This document shows, piece after piece, positions 43,240 through 53,319 of a stretch of DNA of 64,000 bases (position 1 is the first letter of the stretch; each line of letters opens with the position of its first letter). The stretch is from Lepidostoma basale (Eukaryota; Arthropoda; Insecta; Trichoptera; Lepidostomatidae): NCBI GenBank assembly GCA_022606425.2, contig JAHDVF020001237.1:1261001-1325000 (forward strand), given 5' to 3'. The notes beneath the pieces are model-generated. The model was not told the DNA's origin and ran no database searches. It worked only from the letters and a program-made list of their open reading frames with translations. The position numbers and the translations under genes were made by a program.

Positions 43240-43690
43240 ATCAACATTTTGAATGTATACAAATACTTGTAGACGAATACTGGATTTAACCCATTGTGGG
43301 TTATCATTTTAAGGATTAATTGTATCTCAATAGAGACGAAGATGCAAATTGGAAACAGAATATGGTGGTCGAGGCGTTTACGGGACTTATGACCTGTCAT
43401 TGATTGGGTTAAGCGCACGCTTCATGTAATACAACATTCCCCATTCCGCCCTTCTTGCGACATTTTCTTAAGACCTTCTTTTTCATTTTTGGAAGATGTA
43501 TATATGCTACGATGTTGGGGAACACTTCACATTTTTTAGTTCAATCTATACTAGCGCCATCTATTAAGATTGGATTAAGCATTTAGCAGAAGATCTTTAT
43601 TAACGATGTTTTTTTAACTACAGGCTCGCTGGCATTTGTATGCATTCAAAATGTTAAAAAAAAACATAATTTAATTTAATTATTATTTAA
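43240..43690 (+). repeat. Repeat R, copy 3, with family E relic
   Basis: It begins with the 'acaaatacttgtagac' block, then 'gattaattgtatctcaatag', 'gtggtcgaggcgtttacggg', 'tgtatatatgctacgatgtt' and 'gcgccatctattaag'. At 43605-43640 it runs into 'acaggctcgctggcat', a piece of family E. Confidence 0.5.
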
Positions 43691-43694
43691 AGGG

Positions 43695-44120
43695 AATACG
43701 ATTTAAACCTTCAGCGGCACGGTCCACGAAGTGTTGTGAATGAAAAAAATCATTTTTGCGACAGGTAAACAGAATTCATGGCTGAAACAGTTTTTAATAG
43801 AATGCGAGATGAAATTATTTAAATTCGGTTAAAATGGCGACTCAGAAATACTGTCTGTCACTAGTGAATTATTTATCGGATGTGTTTCCCATTCGCGGCG
43901 CCGTCCTCGGCCTGCGCGTGGCAGCTTTGCGGACACTATGAATTTTGGCCACTCGGTTAGAAATTAACCCAAAAGTGATTTATTACCGAACCCATGAATG
44001 CTAACGAATTTTAAATATCTAATCTAAAAGAGGTCAACCGTGCCGAATACTTATCCGTGGGGCTTTGTCTCGAGGTTCAATACTAAAGTGATTTAAATCG
44101 TAACCATTTGTCCATCTGTC
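43695..44120. other. Unassigned
   Basis: A GC-rich patch lies at 43885-43950. No gene or repeat was recognised. Confidence 0.35.
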
Positions 44121-44123
44121 CGT

Positions 44124-44180
44124 CGCTATACTACAGCCGTTTCAAACGGAGTCGTAGGGCCATAAATGTCAATAGAAATA
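44124..44180. repeat. Outer inverted-repeat element, left arm
   Basis: 'ctatactacagccg...gggccataaat' is complementary to the right arm at 45594-45690. Together they form an older palindromic element interrupted by the transposon at 44181-45591. Confidence 0.65.
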
Positions 44181-44357
44181 GGGATGGGAAGCCCCAGGAC
44201 TGTTATCGGTATACGGCTACCTGCTCTCGTGGTGTCGATGAGTCACTATAATGATTTTGTAATGATATGTACGTTATGATATGTACGATGAGTCACTAAT
44301 GATTGGTTTTTACCGAATGCAGTGCTTTTTTGTTATAAATGTGTTTACTGCAATTAA

Positions 44358-45257
44358 ATGAATTCATTCGTGTGTCACCACTCGTTACGCACTATGGATA
44401 CTTTATTTTCCAACATTGATTTGAAGAAATTACATGGCGATATTAGCCCTCAAACTCGAACAGTGATTCACAACGTATTCTTGTTTGTCAATGAATTGAA
44501 AAGTGATCCGAATAAAATAGCTTCTCTTAATTTCAACAAACCACGTGAAATGGCCGCGTTTATTTGTGGTGTGAGTAGAGTGACAGTGGACCGAATAAAG
44601 ACTGAATTATTGCAATCAAGCAGCCCCTGTACACCAAGAGCAAATTTTAAGAAACAAGAAACTGTCACCAATATTGACGATTTTGATAAAAGTGTATTGA
44701 AGCGGACTGTAGGTTCATTTTATGATAGTGGAGAGTATCCGTCCGTGGCGAAAATATTAGAAAAATACCGAGAGCAATTACCTGATTTTAAATGCGGAAA
44801 AACTTCGATGAGAACACTCATGAAGGAGATTGGGTTCAAGTATAAGAAAAATGCCGAAGGACGTAAATATTTAATGGAAAGAACAGATATTGTTTGTGCC
44901 AGAATGGACTTTTTAAGGAAATTGGATTTACTTAGAAGAACTAACGATCAGCGGCCGCGTTTCTATCTGGATGAAACATGGATTAATCAAAACCATTCAA
45001 GAAAGCGTATGTGGCTTGGAAGCAACGATGAAGGAGGTTTCAAGAATCAGCCTGTAGGAAAAGGTCAAAGATTGATAGTTTGCCATGCTGGTTCCGCAAG
45101 GACTGGCTTTGTTCCAGAAGCGAAGCTAATATTTAAAGCGGTAAAATCGAAGGATGCTGATTATCACACAGAAATGGATGGCGATACATATATGGCATGG
45201 TTTTCCGCATTCCTAAATATACTTGAAGAGCCCTCAGTTATAATCGTCGATCACTGA
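44358..45257 (+). pseudogene. DDE transposase, C-terminally deleted
   Basis: This enzyme type excises and reinserts its element at TA sites. The 299 codons start at Met1, or more probably Met13 (MDTLFSNIDLKK, 44394). A helix-turn-helix region (about 60-85, PREMAAFICGVSRVTVDRI) precedes the catalytic domain with RFYLDETWINQNHSRK (D205), GKGQRLIVCHAGS and VIIVDH (D298). Directly after VIIVDH the frame hits a stop. The next frame reads the acidic ending DEEDSDED then a stop (45256-45282), which looks like the normal C-terminus of this protein group. So the block from the second catalytic Asp to the acidic tail, including the third acidic residue, is deleted out of frame. Confidence 0.8.
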
Positions 45258-45304
45258 TGAAGAAGACTCCGATGAGGATTGATACATTTTTTTGTAATAT
45301 AAAC

Positions 45305-45320
45305 GGCTCTTTTAAGGGCC
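45305..45320 (+). promoter_or_regulatory. Histone-mRNA-type 3' stem-loop
   Basis: GGCTCT-TTTA-AGGGCC fits the metazoan replication-dependent histone stem-loop pattern (6-bp stem, four-base U-rich loop), with fitting flanks AAAC before and ACAA after. It lies 23 bases after the relic transposase stop. No purine-rich U7 site is visible downstream (pyrimidines prevail), and an AATAAA occurs at 45486-45491. No histone gene is nearby. Confidence 0.5.
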
Positions 45321-45593
45321 ACAATATGATCTACTTTGTTTTTTATACTTAACTTTCTTTCTGGGTTTATAGACATACGGTATACAAATTTTAAAATTAA
45401 ACAATTTTTCTGTTTTTACTGGTATTTAATTTAGTATCTGGTAGTCACTAATTTCATACTAATTTAAACGCACGTAAAACCCATAAATAAAGTTTAATAT
45501 CAAAACTTTGTTAACTCGTTAAAGTTTATGAACAAGATACGATAATAAACGTTACTTATCGATATATTTATTTTATTGTTACGCCCATCCCTA

Positions 45594-45690
45594 AACCGCT
45601 CCATAAGGCCCGTAAGTGCAAGCGAGATAGACATAGGGAAATGATTTATGGCCCCAAGACTCACTTCTGAGCGGCTCTAGTATAGTAACG
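45594..45690. repeat. Outer inverted-repeat element, right arm
   Basis: It complements 44124-44180 ('atttatggcccc...cggctctagtatag'). It also holds an inner short inverted pair (aaccgctc / gagcggct). Confidence 0.65.
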
Positions 45691-45774
45691 TTATTCCATT
45701 TAAGGGATTTTAGGATTAATTTCACATATGAGCCGTTATTTTTAAAAGTGGAATAAGTCCATTTTTCACACTTC

Positions 45775-46160
45775 TACTTCCTATGGCCATACAACTCTTG
45801 AAGAGTTTTAGCCTCCTTGATGACTTTCCTCCAAGCTCCTCGATCCTGCGCCTTTCGCTCCTAGCAGTCCGATTCGCCCAACCTAGCCAGATCAATAAAG
45901 AACATTATCCATTAGGCGCTGTTTGGGCCTTCCAAGAGGTCTTAATCCGGTTGGTCTAGACGCATACATGGTCTTAATTATCCTGGTCTCTCTGGCTCAG
46001 TTCACATACCCAATCCATGCTAGGCGGCTGGCTCTCACAGTGCTTGTTATAAGGAGCTGCTGGGTAATCGTACGAATCTCTTGGTTCTATACCTTCAAGT
46101 TCCCACTGCAACACCGGGTCTGGTCCCAGGATCATTCTCAGTATCCTATTCATTAGTTAC
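45775..46160 (-). pseudogene. LINE 3' end, frameshifted
   Basis: The minus strand shows, in alternating frames, RMILGPDPVLQWEL, SQRDQDN, RPLGRPKQRLMDNV, DLARLGE, and AQDRGAWRKVIKEAKTLQEL, then a stop. It is an old copy with at least two frame changes. Confidence 0.65.
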
Positions 46161-46269
46161 ATTTTTTCATGTTTCGAGATATTTAAAGATTAGCGTTTGA
46201 AGAAATTTAAAATGATTAAACAACTAAACAAAGCTGTACCCATCTAATGACATTTTTATTTTTATTCTG

Positions 46270-46370
46270 AAACATTTATGTTTAGAATTCACATGACAGA
46301 TAAGCTACCAATCACATGTCATGAGAATCAATAGCTTTAAGTTGAAAACCCTAATTGGGTTCAAATTACC
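46270..46370 (+). mobile_element. SINE-1 3' fragment
   Basis: 'tagaattcacatgacag', 'gataagctaccaatcacatg' and 'taattgggttcaaa' match the SINE-1 body and end. The tRNA-like head is missing. Confidence 0.65.
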
Positions 46371-46374
46371 TGCT

Positions 46375-46775
46375 GCATATAAATGTGGAAAACATCGGGA
46401 AAATACGGCATCAATAAAATAGGCTCAAGTGGCATCCCAAGAACCAGCAAAATATGCTTAACTTTTTGCAAACCAATTCCTTTGATTGAGACTAGCGAAG
46501 GAGAAGAAAAAAAAGATATTTTATTGGAATTATTTAAATTGAATGTTACAAAACATTATTTTTTAGGACAAATTACACTTATAATATATGAAGAAAAAAA
46601 AGATTGGGTAAGATTAAATAAATATCATGTTTCGACCCAAATAATGAAAGGTCATTGAGATGGTATGGACACATGGAAATAATGAATGTAAAAAGAACGA
46701 TAAAGAAAGTAAACTCGTTAACGATACGAGTATAAACGGAACAAAAAATAGAAGACCTTGGAAAACGTTTGCATT
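46375..46775 (+). pseudogene. LINE-T relic
   Basis: The stretch 46640-46770 aligns with the middle of LINE-T ('tgagatggtatggacacatgg', 'agaagaccttggaaaacg'). The upstream frames (46383-46658) are AT-rich, Lys-rich and unsupported. Confidence 0.4.
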
Positions 46776-46794
46776 TCTTCCTTATTTCTTTGTT

Positions 46795-47210
46795 TGGTAT
46801 TTCTTTGCCGGTTATTTATACATCTTTCTGGTAGTATACTATACACAATATGTTATTTTACCTGTTCTCAATAGATGCCTTAAAAAAAAAATTGTAATGT
46901 CTATTGATGAAATAAACTGATTTGAATATATTGTGATACGTACATTATATTCAAATTTATACATTTGATAATTTGATACATTTGATCGTCTTTTCTTATA
47001 CACTTCTCAGTTTCGCATTTCAATGGTATTTATCCTACTTTCATCCTTATTTTGCGATTGTCAGGCTTCACTTATATATCCAATATATTTATTATTTCTT
47101 GAACCATGGTGTAAAACACCATTTAAAATAATTAATACGAATGAAAACATCTGTTTTCTAGAAGTTTTATTATATTGTATGGGAATGACAGGTTTCGCCT
47201 TGCTAATACA
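46795..47210. repeat. Duplicated block, copy 1
   Basis: About 410 bp are shared with 48592-49085, including 'tttctttgccggttatttat', 'tgatgaaataaactgatttg' and 'ttttgcgattgtcaggctt'. A third partial copy lies at 50995-51095. The phrase 'gatgaaataaactgatttg' resembles a LINE 3' end. Confidence 0.75.
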
Positions 47211-47300
47211 TTATCATTTATACATTTGATAAAGCCTTAGCAAAGCAAAACATGCAATTTTTATAAAATACAATAAAATTAAACGTCTGAAAACAGAAAT
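47085..47300. repeat. Family A inverted pair
   Basis: The minus motif at 47181-47220 and the plus motif at 47219-47262 (UUGAUAA, A, GCCUU-AGCA-AAGC, AAAACAUGC) lie between A arms. The left half is part of the duplicated block. Confidence 0.5.
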
Positions 47301-47334
47301 TTTCAGTTGTATTTTAATTATTATATATTTAATC

Positions 47335-47960
47335 TTCTTATTCTTCTTCTTTTAATAGATCTGACGATCTGTGACACAGAAATCGTGTCTCGTCAGATAA
47401 TGAGATCCAGCTATCCCTCCATCTCTTAGGCGGTCTTCCAGGTGGGCGGTGTCTGGAGGGGATTTCATAAGCTGCTATATATGCAAGTCTGTCAACATCC
47501 ATTCGGGCTACATGGTCCCTCCAGTATCTTCTTCTGGATCTACTCCACTGAACGATATACTCTATTTCGCAAGTTTTTCTTATGTCTACGTTGCGGACCC
47601 GATCTCGGAGAGTTTTTCCAGTAATTGATATTAGGACCTTCATCTCCGATGTTCTTAGTAGTCCCTTGGTTCGCACAGTGTCGGCCCGCGTCTCTACAGC
47701 GTACGTCATGATAGGTCGCACGCATGTTTTATAGATTCTGAGTTTGCTGTCGATACACATGTGGTTGTTCTTCCAGACCAGATTCTTCAGGCATCCTGAC
47801 ACATCAGAGGCTTTACTGACTTGTTCTCGTACTTCGGTATAAATGTCATTTTGGCTGCAGATCTCTACTCCCAAATATCTGAAACTCATTACTTGCTCCA
47901 CAGGTACATCATCAACAGTCAGCTTACATCTTGTAGGTTGCATATATTCAATACACATTT
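47335..47960 (-). pseudogene. LINE-G 3' copy, 206 codons open
   Basis: This is the longest open LINE-G fragment (47338-47958). From its N-terminus it has CKLTVDDVPVEQV, SFRYLGVEICSQ, SGCLKNLVWKNN, SKLRIYKTCVRPIMTYAVET, KVLISITGKTLRDRVRN, RRRYWRDHVARMDVDR, and RPPGRPPKRWRDSW. It ends KEEE, coded by the (GAA) tail. The segment YLGVEI is RT motif E, so truncation occurred just after the catalytic FADD box. It is inactive but young-looking. Confidence 0.8.
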
Positions 47961-47989
47961 CAAAAAATGATAATTCCTAGTTTAGGCAC

Positions 47990-48147
47990 TCACAAAGCTT
48001 TATGATGAGGTTCGCAACCCATCACACCGCATCTCCCGCGGGGCGAAAAGAGAAGGATGGAGTGCCGCATCGGTTAAATTGTGACAGTCCATTCTTCCTG
48101 CCTACCCTTTCGGAGAGGCGGCGTGGTGGTTAGTTAGTTTTTAAGTT
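47990..48147 (+). mobile_element. SINE-T copy, 5'-truncated
   Basis: 'gaggttcgcaacccatcaca', 'catctcccgcggggcg', 'gaaggatggagtgccgcat' and 'ggcgtggtggttagttag' match 55855-56205 at about one substitution in fifteen. Confidence 0.65.
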
Positions 48148-48149
48148 CA

Positions 48150-48590
48150 ACATGATCTTTATACATATTATATATACCTTAATCTTAGTGTGATGGTTAA
48201 ACTGTTCTTAAGCAGGACTTCGTTTTCTAAATGTTGAATTGAAGTTCCATAACAATATCCATAATGAAATGTATTCCATGTTCCTATTGTGGAACAACGC
48301 GCCGTAGTAAATCCGGCCTAATCTGGGTCCAGATTAATTCGTGTAACATGTTGCTGAAAGGAAAATCACGTAATACAATTATTCTTGTTCCTGCTGAATT
48401 AAATTGAATTCAATATGAAGCTTACTTTATGTGTGAACTTACAACCTATTAGTTGCTCAAATAATCTCGTATTATGCTCATTTATTATTCCAAGCTGTAG
48501 GTACAATTACAAATAGTATTATATATTATATTTTATATAATTGAATATAACCCGGTTGAGTAACCAGAATACAACCGAGTGGGGGCTGTC
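48150..48590. other. No recognised feature
   Basis: AT-rich; no feature. Confidence 0.35.
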
Positions 48591-48591
48591 A

Positions 48592-49085
48592 ATTTCTTTG
48601 CCGGGTATTTATACATCTTTCTGGTAGTATATTTATACTTCTTCTTCTTCTTCGTCAGCCCTTATCGGTCCACTGCTGGACATAGGCCTCCTCCCTTCCC
48701 TTCCACTCGTCTCTATCTCCTGCCAGCCATAACTTATACACAATATATTATTTTACCAGTTCTCAATATATACTTTAAAAAATAATTTTGTAATATCTGT
48801 TGATGAAATAAACTGATTTGAATATATTTTGATACGTAAATTATATTCAAATGTATACATTTGATAGTCTTTCCTTATACACTTCTCAGTTTCTCATTTC
48901 AATGGTATTTATCCTACTTTCATCCTTATTTTGCGATTGTCAGGCTTTACTTCTCCTATGGTATATATTTATTATTTCTTGAAAAATGGTGTAAAACACC
49001 ATTTTAAATAATTAATACGAATGAAAATATATGTTTTATAGAAGTTTTATTATATTGTATGGGAATGACAGGTTTCGCCTTCCCA
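48592..49085. repeat. Duplicated block, copy 2, with LINE insertion
   Basis: This is the second copy of 46795-47210, extended on its right by a family A half element (to 'aggtttcgcctt' at 49070-49082). It is interrupted at 48636-48728 by a LINE-G tail. Confidence 0.75.
48636..48728 (-). pseudogene. Short LINE-G 3' end inside the duplicated block
   Basis: The minus strand reads AGDRDEWKGREEAYVQQW, two stops, and a (GAA)n tail. The empty site is visible in the 46795 and 50995 copies ('gtatactatacacaatat'), so the insertion followed the duplication. Confidence 0.75.
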
Positions 49086-49087
49086 AC

Positions 49088-49330
49088 CCAGCGAACCATA
49101 CGTATGGCGTACTACGGGACCGGCCACACTATACGCTTCACGCCATAGTAAGTGATCAAAAGCCCCCTGTGTCTTGACTCCTACTCTGGCACTCCGGTGT
49201 GGCCGTACCCTAAGGGTTCGCCCTCTGTCCCATGCGGTTGCTCTACAGCTCGTATAGAGTCTTGGCCTCCATCGATCCTCGCCTCCTTCGTTGCGTTGAA
49301 TATCATCCTTCCTCACCTCATCTCCCCATC
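49088..49330 (-). pseudogene. LINE relic with inverted GC-rich flanks
   Basis: The minus strand reads WGDEVRKDDIQRNEGGEDRW (49262-49320), a degenerate LINE ORF2 end. A weak inverted pair ('ccggccacac' at 49119 and 'ggtgtggccgtac' at 49196) suggests an additional small element. Confidence 0.4.
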
Positions 49331-49675
49331 AAAATTTAATAAAACTTCAATAAAAAAACAAAGGTTTTCTTTCATATATATTTTTTTCTTCTGGTGTCGT
49401 TTCAGGTTCGCCCAACGTTGGCGATCACTGCAGCGAAAGCATCTTTTCCAGGACAACTTATGTTTTTTTCTATAATCTAATATTTTTCTATAATTATAAA
49501 CTATTTGAAAAATGTAATTAATATCTGCGATGTTAATGATTTAAAAAAAAATTATTTGAATAAAATAATGTGACCTTGTTAACCTTTTATGTCCATGTAT
49601 CTGAATTATTTCATTTCATTCAATATTTAATTTGGAGTTTTACATCATTGTTCAAGAAACAATAAACATGATTAT
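49325..49675. repeat. Family A ends and a short LINE tail
   Basis: An A arm fragment lies at 49335-49360 ('ttaataaaacttc'). A minus-strand LINE end is at 49385-49460 (CFRCSDRQRWANLKRHQKK). The A terminal block is at 49627-49672 ('ttggagttttacatcattg'). Confidence 0.4.
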
Positions 49676-49679
49676 GCAT

Positions 49680-50450
49680 TTTATCTTACTTCGATACAAT
49701 ACGCAAATCGTTCACCGTTTGTTTATAAATTGAATTAAACGATTTGGCTGTGTTTTTAGTCATTATTGTGTTGAAAAATGATGAAATCTCGACGAGGAAA
49801 CAATGTTCCGAGTGATAAGCACTTTACTTAAATTAAAAAAGATACACATTACAGCAATAAGTTATTTTTTTTGGGGAGAAGTGATCATTTTTCACTGTCA
49901 CATCCCAATTTCTTACAATATTTCTATCTTAGCTAAGAGCTCGTGCCAAGATAAATGGATTGCCGCGCGGTAGTTCGGGACCAGCTCTGGACCGGCGCTC
50001 GGTGACCGTGGATAAGTGTTCCATTCATTAAGTGGAGGTCCTAACGATCGCCGATACGATTGATTGATCGCTTTTAATATCGCGCACATATTTATTATGA
50101 TGAACATAATTACTCATTCAAAATTGGAATTCTTTCTTTGTTTCAAATATATTCATTTCATAAAATCTCTCTTTATATCGATATTTTTTTTATAAAAGGA
50201 ACATAGAAGTTCCCGCCACATACCCGAGGCTGTTATAGGGCGTAGCGGCGCTCTTTTGTCAGCTTCGCTTGTACACTCCCTGGGCCTGTCCCCGGTCCAT
50301 CCGGGACTTACATTTAAAGACGGCAACAACAAGGGGGTGCCAGACCACATTTAATCTATCCTATTTTACTTCTATGCTCCGCTGTACTTTATTGAATAAA
50401 TAAACATAATACATAATACATGAACATTTTAGAAACATTATATTAAAGAT
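49680..50450. other. Unassigned
   Basis: Two GC-richer patches (49935-50060 and 50210-50335) have no recognisable gene; the rest is AT-rich. Confidence 0.3.
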
Positions 50451-50457
50451 AAAAATA

Positions 50458-50718
50458 ATGATACACCACAGGAATATACAGCGGGAAGAACAGGAGAGGC
50501 AGAGGAGACAAATGCGGGATTGGAAAAAATGTGGAGTACAGTTTTTGGCATGTAGGACAAAGGACGAGGTTAAGAAAGCATTTCATAATATTAAATATAA
50601 AAAAAATCACTGCACAAATAATTATAATGGCCGAGAGGGAGAGGAACGAGGCCCGTCACAGAGGAGCAACCCCCTCCTCCCAGCTGGAAAACAGCGCACC
50701 CTCAGAGGACGATATTAG
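50458..50718 (+). CDS. Unrecognised basic ORF
   Basis: The 86-codon ORF is rich in Arg, Glu and Gln (REEQERQRRQMRDWKKC, CRTKDEVKKAFHNIKY). It could be part of a transposon-coded protein or a LINE ORF1, but no domain is recognised. The overlapping +1 frame (50531-50794) has ERERNEARHRGATPSSQ, suggesting a frameshifted original. Confidence 0.2.
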   Translation: MIHHRNIQREEQERQRRQMRDWKKCGVQFLACRTKDEVKKAFHNIKYKKNHCTNNYNGREGEERGPSQRSNPLLPAGKQRTLRGRY

Positions 50719-50796
50719 AAACAATTTAATTATTATTTTTCCAGTATTAACTATGCTTGATACCGTGCTAGACGTGGCATGCCCGTCCTATTGACG

Positions 50797-51495
50797 TCAA
50801 TAGCAACGCCGAAGTGGAATATTCATGCTGTCAAAGTAATGCTCTGCATATGGTGGGATCAGAGTGGTTGGATGGCGTGGTCTCCTCGGATATCGACGTC
50901 TTTCATATTAGTGAAAGTATTTTCAGAAGGCAAATACTCTAAATTCTGGAGAGTATCCTGTCTTCCTAATGTTGAACCATCTCTCATACGTTTCTGGTGG
51001 TATACTATACACAATATATTATTTTACCTGTTCTCAATAGATGCCTTAAAATTTTATTTTGTAATGTCTGTTGATGAAATAAACTGATTTGATTTGATGA
51101 ACTCCTCTAACCGAGTGAAATGGTCTCGGAGGAAGTCTACCGACGACAACTAATGCGATCAAAGCAGGCACTGGCTTAAAAACGACCGGAATGGGGCAAC
51201 AGGTACAGCAAGCTGGTTCTTTAACACGACATCGCTCGACCTCGCATCGCAATCGCGATCAAAAACTATATACAGAATGTGGGTAGGAAGATTTTACCGC
51301 TTTATTCACCAGACGTGACACCATCGGACAATCACTTGTTCAGATCCATGACGAATGCCTTAAAAGAGCAACATTCCATTCGTAAAAAAACATTTTTATC
51401 CTGTGTGCGGTTTACTTTTGGTAGCGTAAAAGGCATGTTTCTATCCGCTTTTTCCCGACACAACTGCCCTTCAATTGATTTGACTGATTAAAGGT
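50797..51495 (+). pseudogene. Degenerate mariner transposase in two pieces
   Basis: The first piece (50797-50872) encodes ATPKWNIHAVKVMLCIWWDQ, a segment between the first and second catalytic Asp of mariner transposases. The second (51262-51491) encodes LPLYSPDVTPSDNHLF (third catalytic Asp) followed by scrambled C-terminal codons. Between them is unrelated DNA including a LINE-like end (50995-51100, 'gatgaaataaactgatttg'). It differs from the intact mariner at 56831. Confidence 0.65.
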
Positions 51496-51499
51496 ATTC

Positions 51500-52015
51500 A
51501 AATAAATCCAAAGAAAAAAAATTATGTTAACTAATGTGTATTTTCCTCTGTTGTACTCGCTTTTTTTCGCTTTCACACTGCTTATGTAAAATATTTAACC
51601 ATTTCTCTTTCATCCGTTATGTCCAAACCACATTTTTTAAAATTTTACTTATGACGCAATCCAAGATTTTGTAACACGTGAAATGACCTGCAATAAACTT
51701 TGTATAATATCAAACCCGACAATGAAGTTTTTACCTATTTGGCCCCGTTAGAACCTTTGACAATAATTATTCATGTGGATTAATATCCTTAATACGTGCT
51801 TTAAACACAAGTTCAGAAGGTGTTGCCATTAAAAGCCATCTGCTATTCATGGGCTTATTTGAATTCATCCTCCGTGCTGCAGGCGGGCGCCGGTGATGCT
51901 GGGATCATAATTGGAACCGGATGACTGGAAATATAATGGCGAATTAACCCCGGGAAAACGCAATAATGCTTACATTATTTGTCCGGTTAAGGGTAGTGCT
52001 TATAACGTTGAGGTG
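51500..52015. other. Unassigned; single-copy island
   Basis: The stretch 51720-51960 is GC-richer and repeat-free with no coding frame. The rest is AT-rich. Confidence 0.3.
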
Positions 52016-52019
52016 CGAG

Positions 52020-52262
52020 TATGAGGTTACCTTCCATATATGAAGTGTATGCAAGCAGTCTGAATGGAAAGAGATGTCAAGGACGGCCGAGGAAAACATG
52101 ACATGAGCAAATAAATCAATTACCAAGTGGTGGTTACATTTGAAGGCGGAAAAATCGGACGAGTATATGAATCTCTAGAGGTATGTCAGGATAAAGCAGT
52201 GTGATGGTCCTTCCTATCAGCATACCTCTCCGCGAAAACGGCGTGATGGTTAGTTAGTTAGT
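52020..52262 (+). pseudogene. LINE-T 3' end with tail
   Basis: 'atggaaagagatgtcaagg', 'ggccgaggaaaacatgacat', the 'gaggtatgtcaggataaagc' block and 'ggcgtgatggttagttagtt' (52240-52261) are seen. Broken frames. Confidence 0.65.
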
Positions 52263-52274
52263 TTTTCCACATAT

Positions 52275-52400
52275 GAATTATACCATCAGATCGTTTCACT
52301 GAAAGGGTAGACAGTGACAATGGACCGCCACACTATTCTATCCTGATACATCTCTCCAGCTTCTTTCACAAGTCATATACACGCCATGTCAATCTTTCTT
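52275..52400 (-). pseudogene. LINE-T 3' end, opposite strand
   Basis: The minus strand reads a second, tail-less LINE-T end ('gaaagggtagacagtgacaa', 'atggaccgccacactattc'). It faces the 52020-52262 copy tail to tail. Confidence 0.5.
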
Positions 52401-52424
52401 AACATAAAATATAATCAAATGATT

Positions 52425-52600
52425 AATACGAATAAATACGTTTTTTTTCTAGAATTTTATTATATTTTAAGTGAATGATATTTTTTGCCTGTCAATCAAA
52501 TGCCATTCACATAAAATATAATAAAACTTCTAGAAAAGTGACGTTTTCGATTAATTATTTCATAATGAGTTTACAAAATCATTGTGTAAGAAACAAAAAA
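52425..52600. repeat. Family A inverted pair, decayed
   Basis: Arms 'tacgaataaatacg...ttctagaattttattatatt' and complement. The centre (52465-52510) has lost the GAAAC box on both sides. Confidence 0.5.
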
Positions 52601-52604
52601 ATAT

Positions 52605-53315
52605 ATATATTATATATATAACCAGAGTGCAATGAAGTGACCGTAAACTGCTAGTCCAAAATACTGTCATAGGAAATCTTCAAATGGTGTTACAGTTTTT
52701 CCGGAAAATAAAATCTGGGAGAGACTTTATAACACGTGGAGGCTTATTTTTCATAAATTTATTCTCATCGCTTTCTTCCGGCTGGTAGTGTTTTTGTAAT
52801 AAACTAATTAGTATCGTCGCTGTCTCCTGACGCTAACGGTAGCGCCGTCAGCTAGTTATAGCGTATTTAATTGAAATTAATACACATACTTGCTGTAAAA
52901 TACAACAGATTTATTACGTAACAAGATGTACGTGTAATTTTACCTTACGACTAAATATATAACGATAACTCAATCTGTTCACAAGAAGCGCATAGTGTGA
53001 ATACAAAATGAGTTTAATATTTCCATTCATTATTTTACCTGTGATTCTACGGGAGAAATGAAACTGTCCAAATTTAGGCAACGAGAATTTTAAGGAGTTT
53101 TTTCTAGTCCTTAATACAATACAAAAGTTGAACTATGCAACATTATTCTAGAGACTTGGTGAATTATGAAAAAAAAAATTTAAAATACACCTTATGTTCA
53201 GAAAATAACACATATTTGATCAGTAACTGTCGATGGGTCGGCTCTCGAAGTGGTACAATAATACACATATCTTGGCCAAATCATACAATTAGGATGAAAC
53301 AATTTCGAAAAGGAA
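52605..53315. other. No recognised feature
   Basis: AT-rich, with one TA microsatellite near 52600-52620. Confidence 0.35.
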
Positions 53316-53319
53316 GCCG

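Larger units (their letters stand above)
44181..45591 (+). mobile_element. IS630/Tc1/mariner-type element, internally deleted, 1,411 bp
   Basis: The ends are GGGATGGG (44181-44188) and CCCATCCC (45584-45591), each flanked by TA (44179-44180 and 45592-45593), the classic target of this superfamily. A subterminal TATCG motif occurs at both sides. The terminal repeats are only 8 bp and unlike those of standard mariner or Tc1. The transposase gene has lost its 3' third. It is inserted in an older inverted-repeat element. Confidence 0.8.

Noticed and set aside
45283..45330. Histone gene 3' end
   Set aside because: No histone coding sequence precedes the stem-loop; the upstream frame is a DDE transposase.
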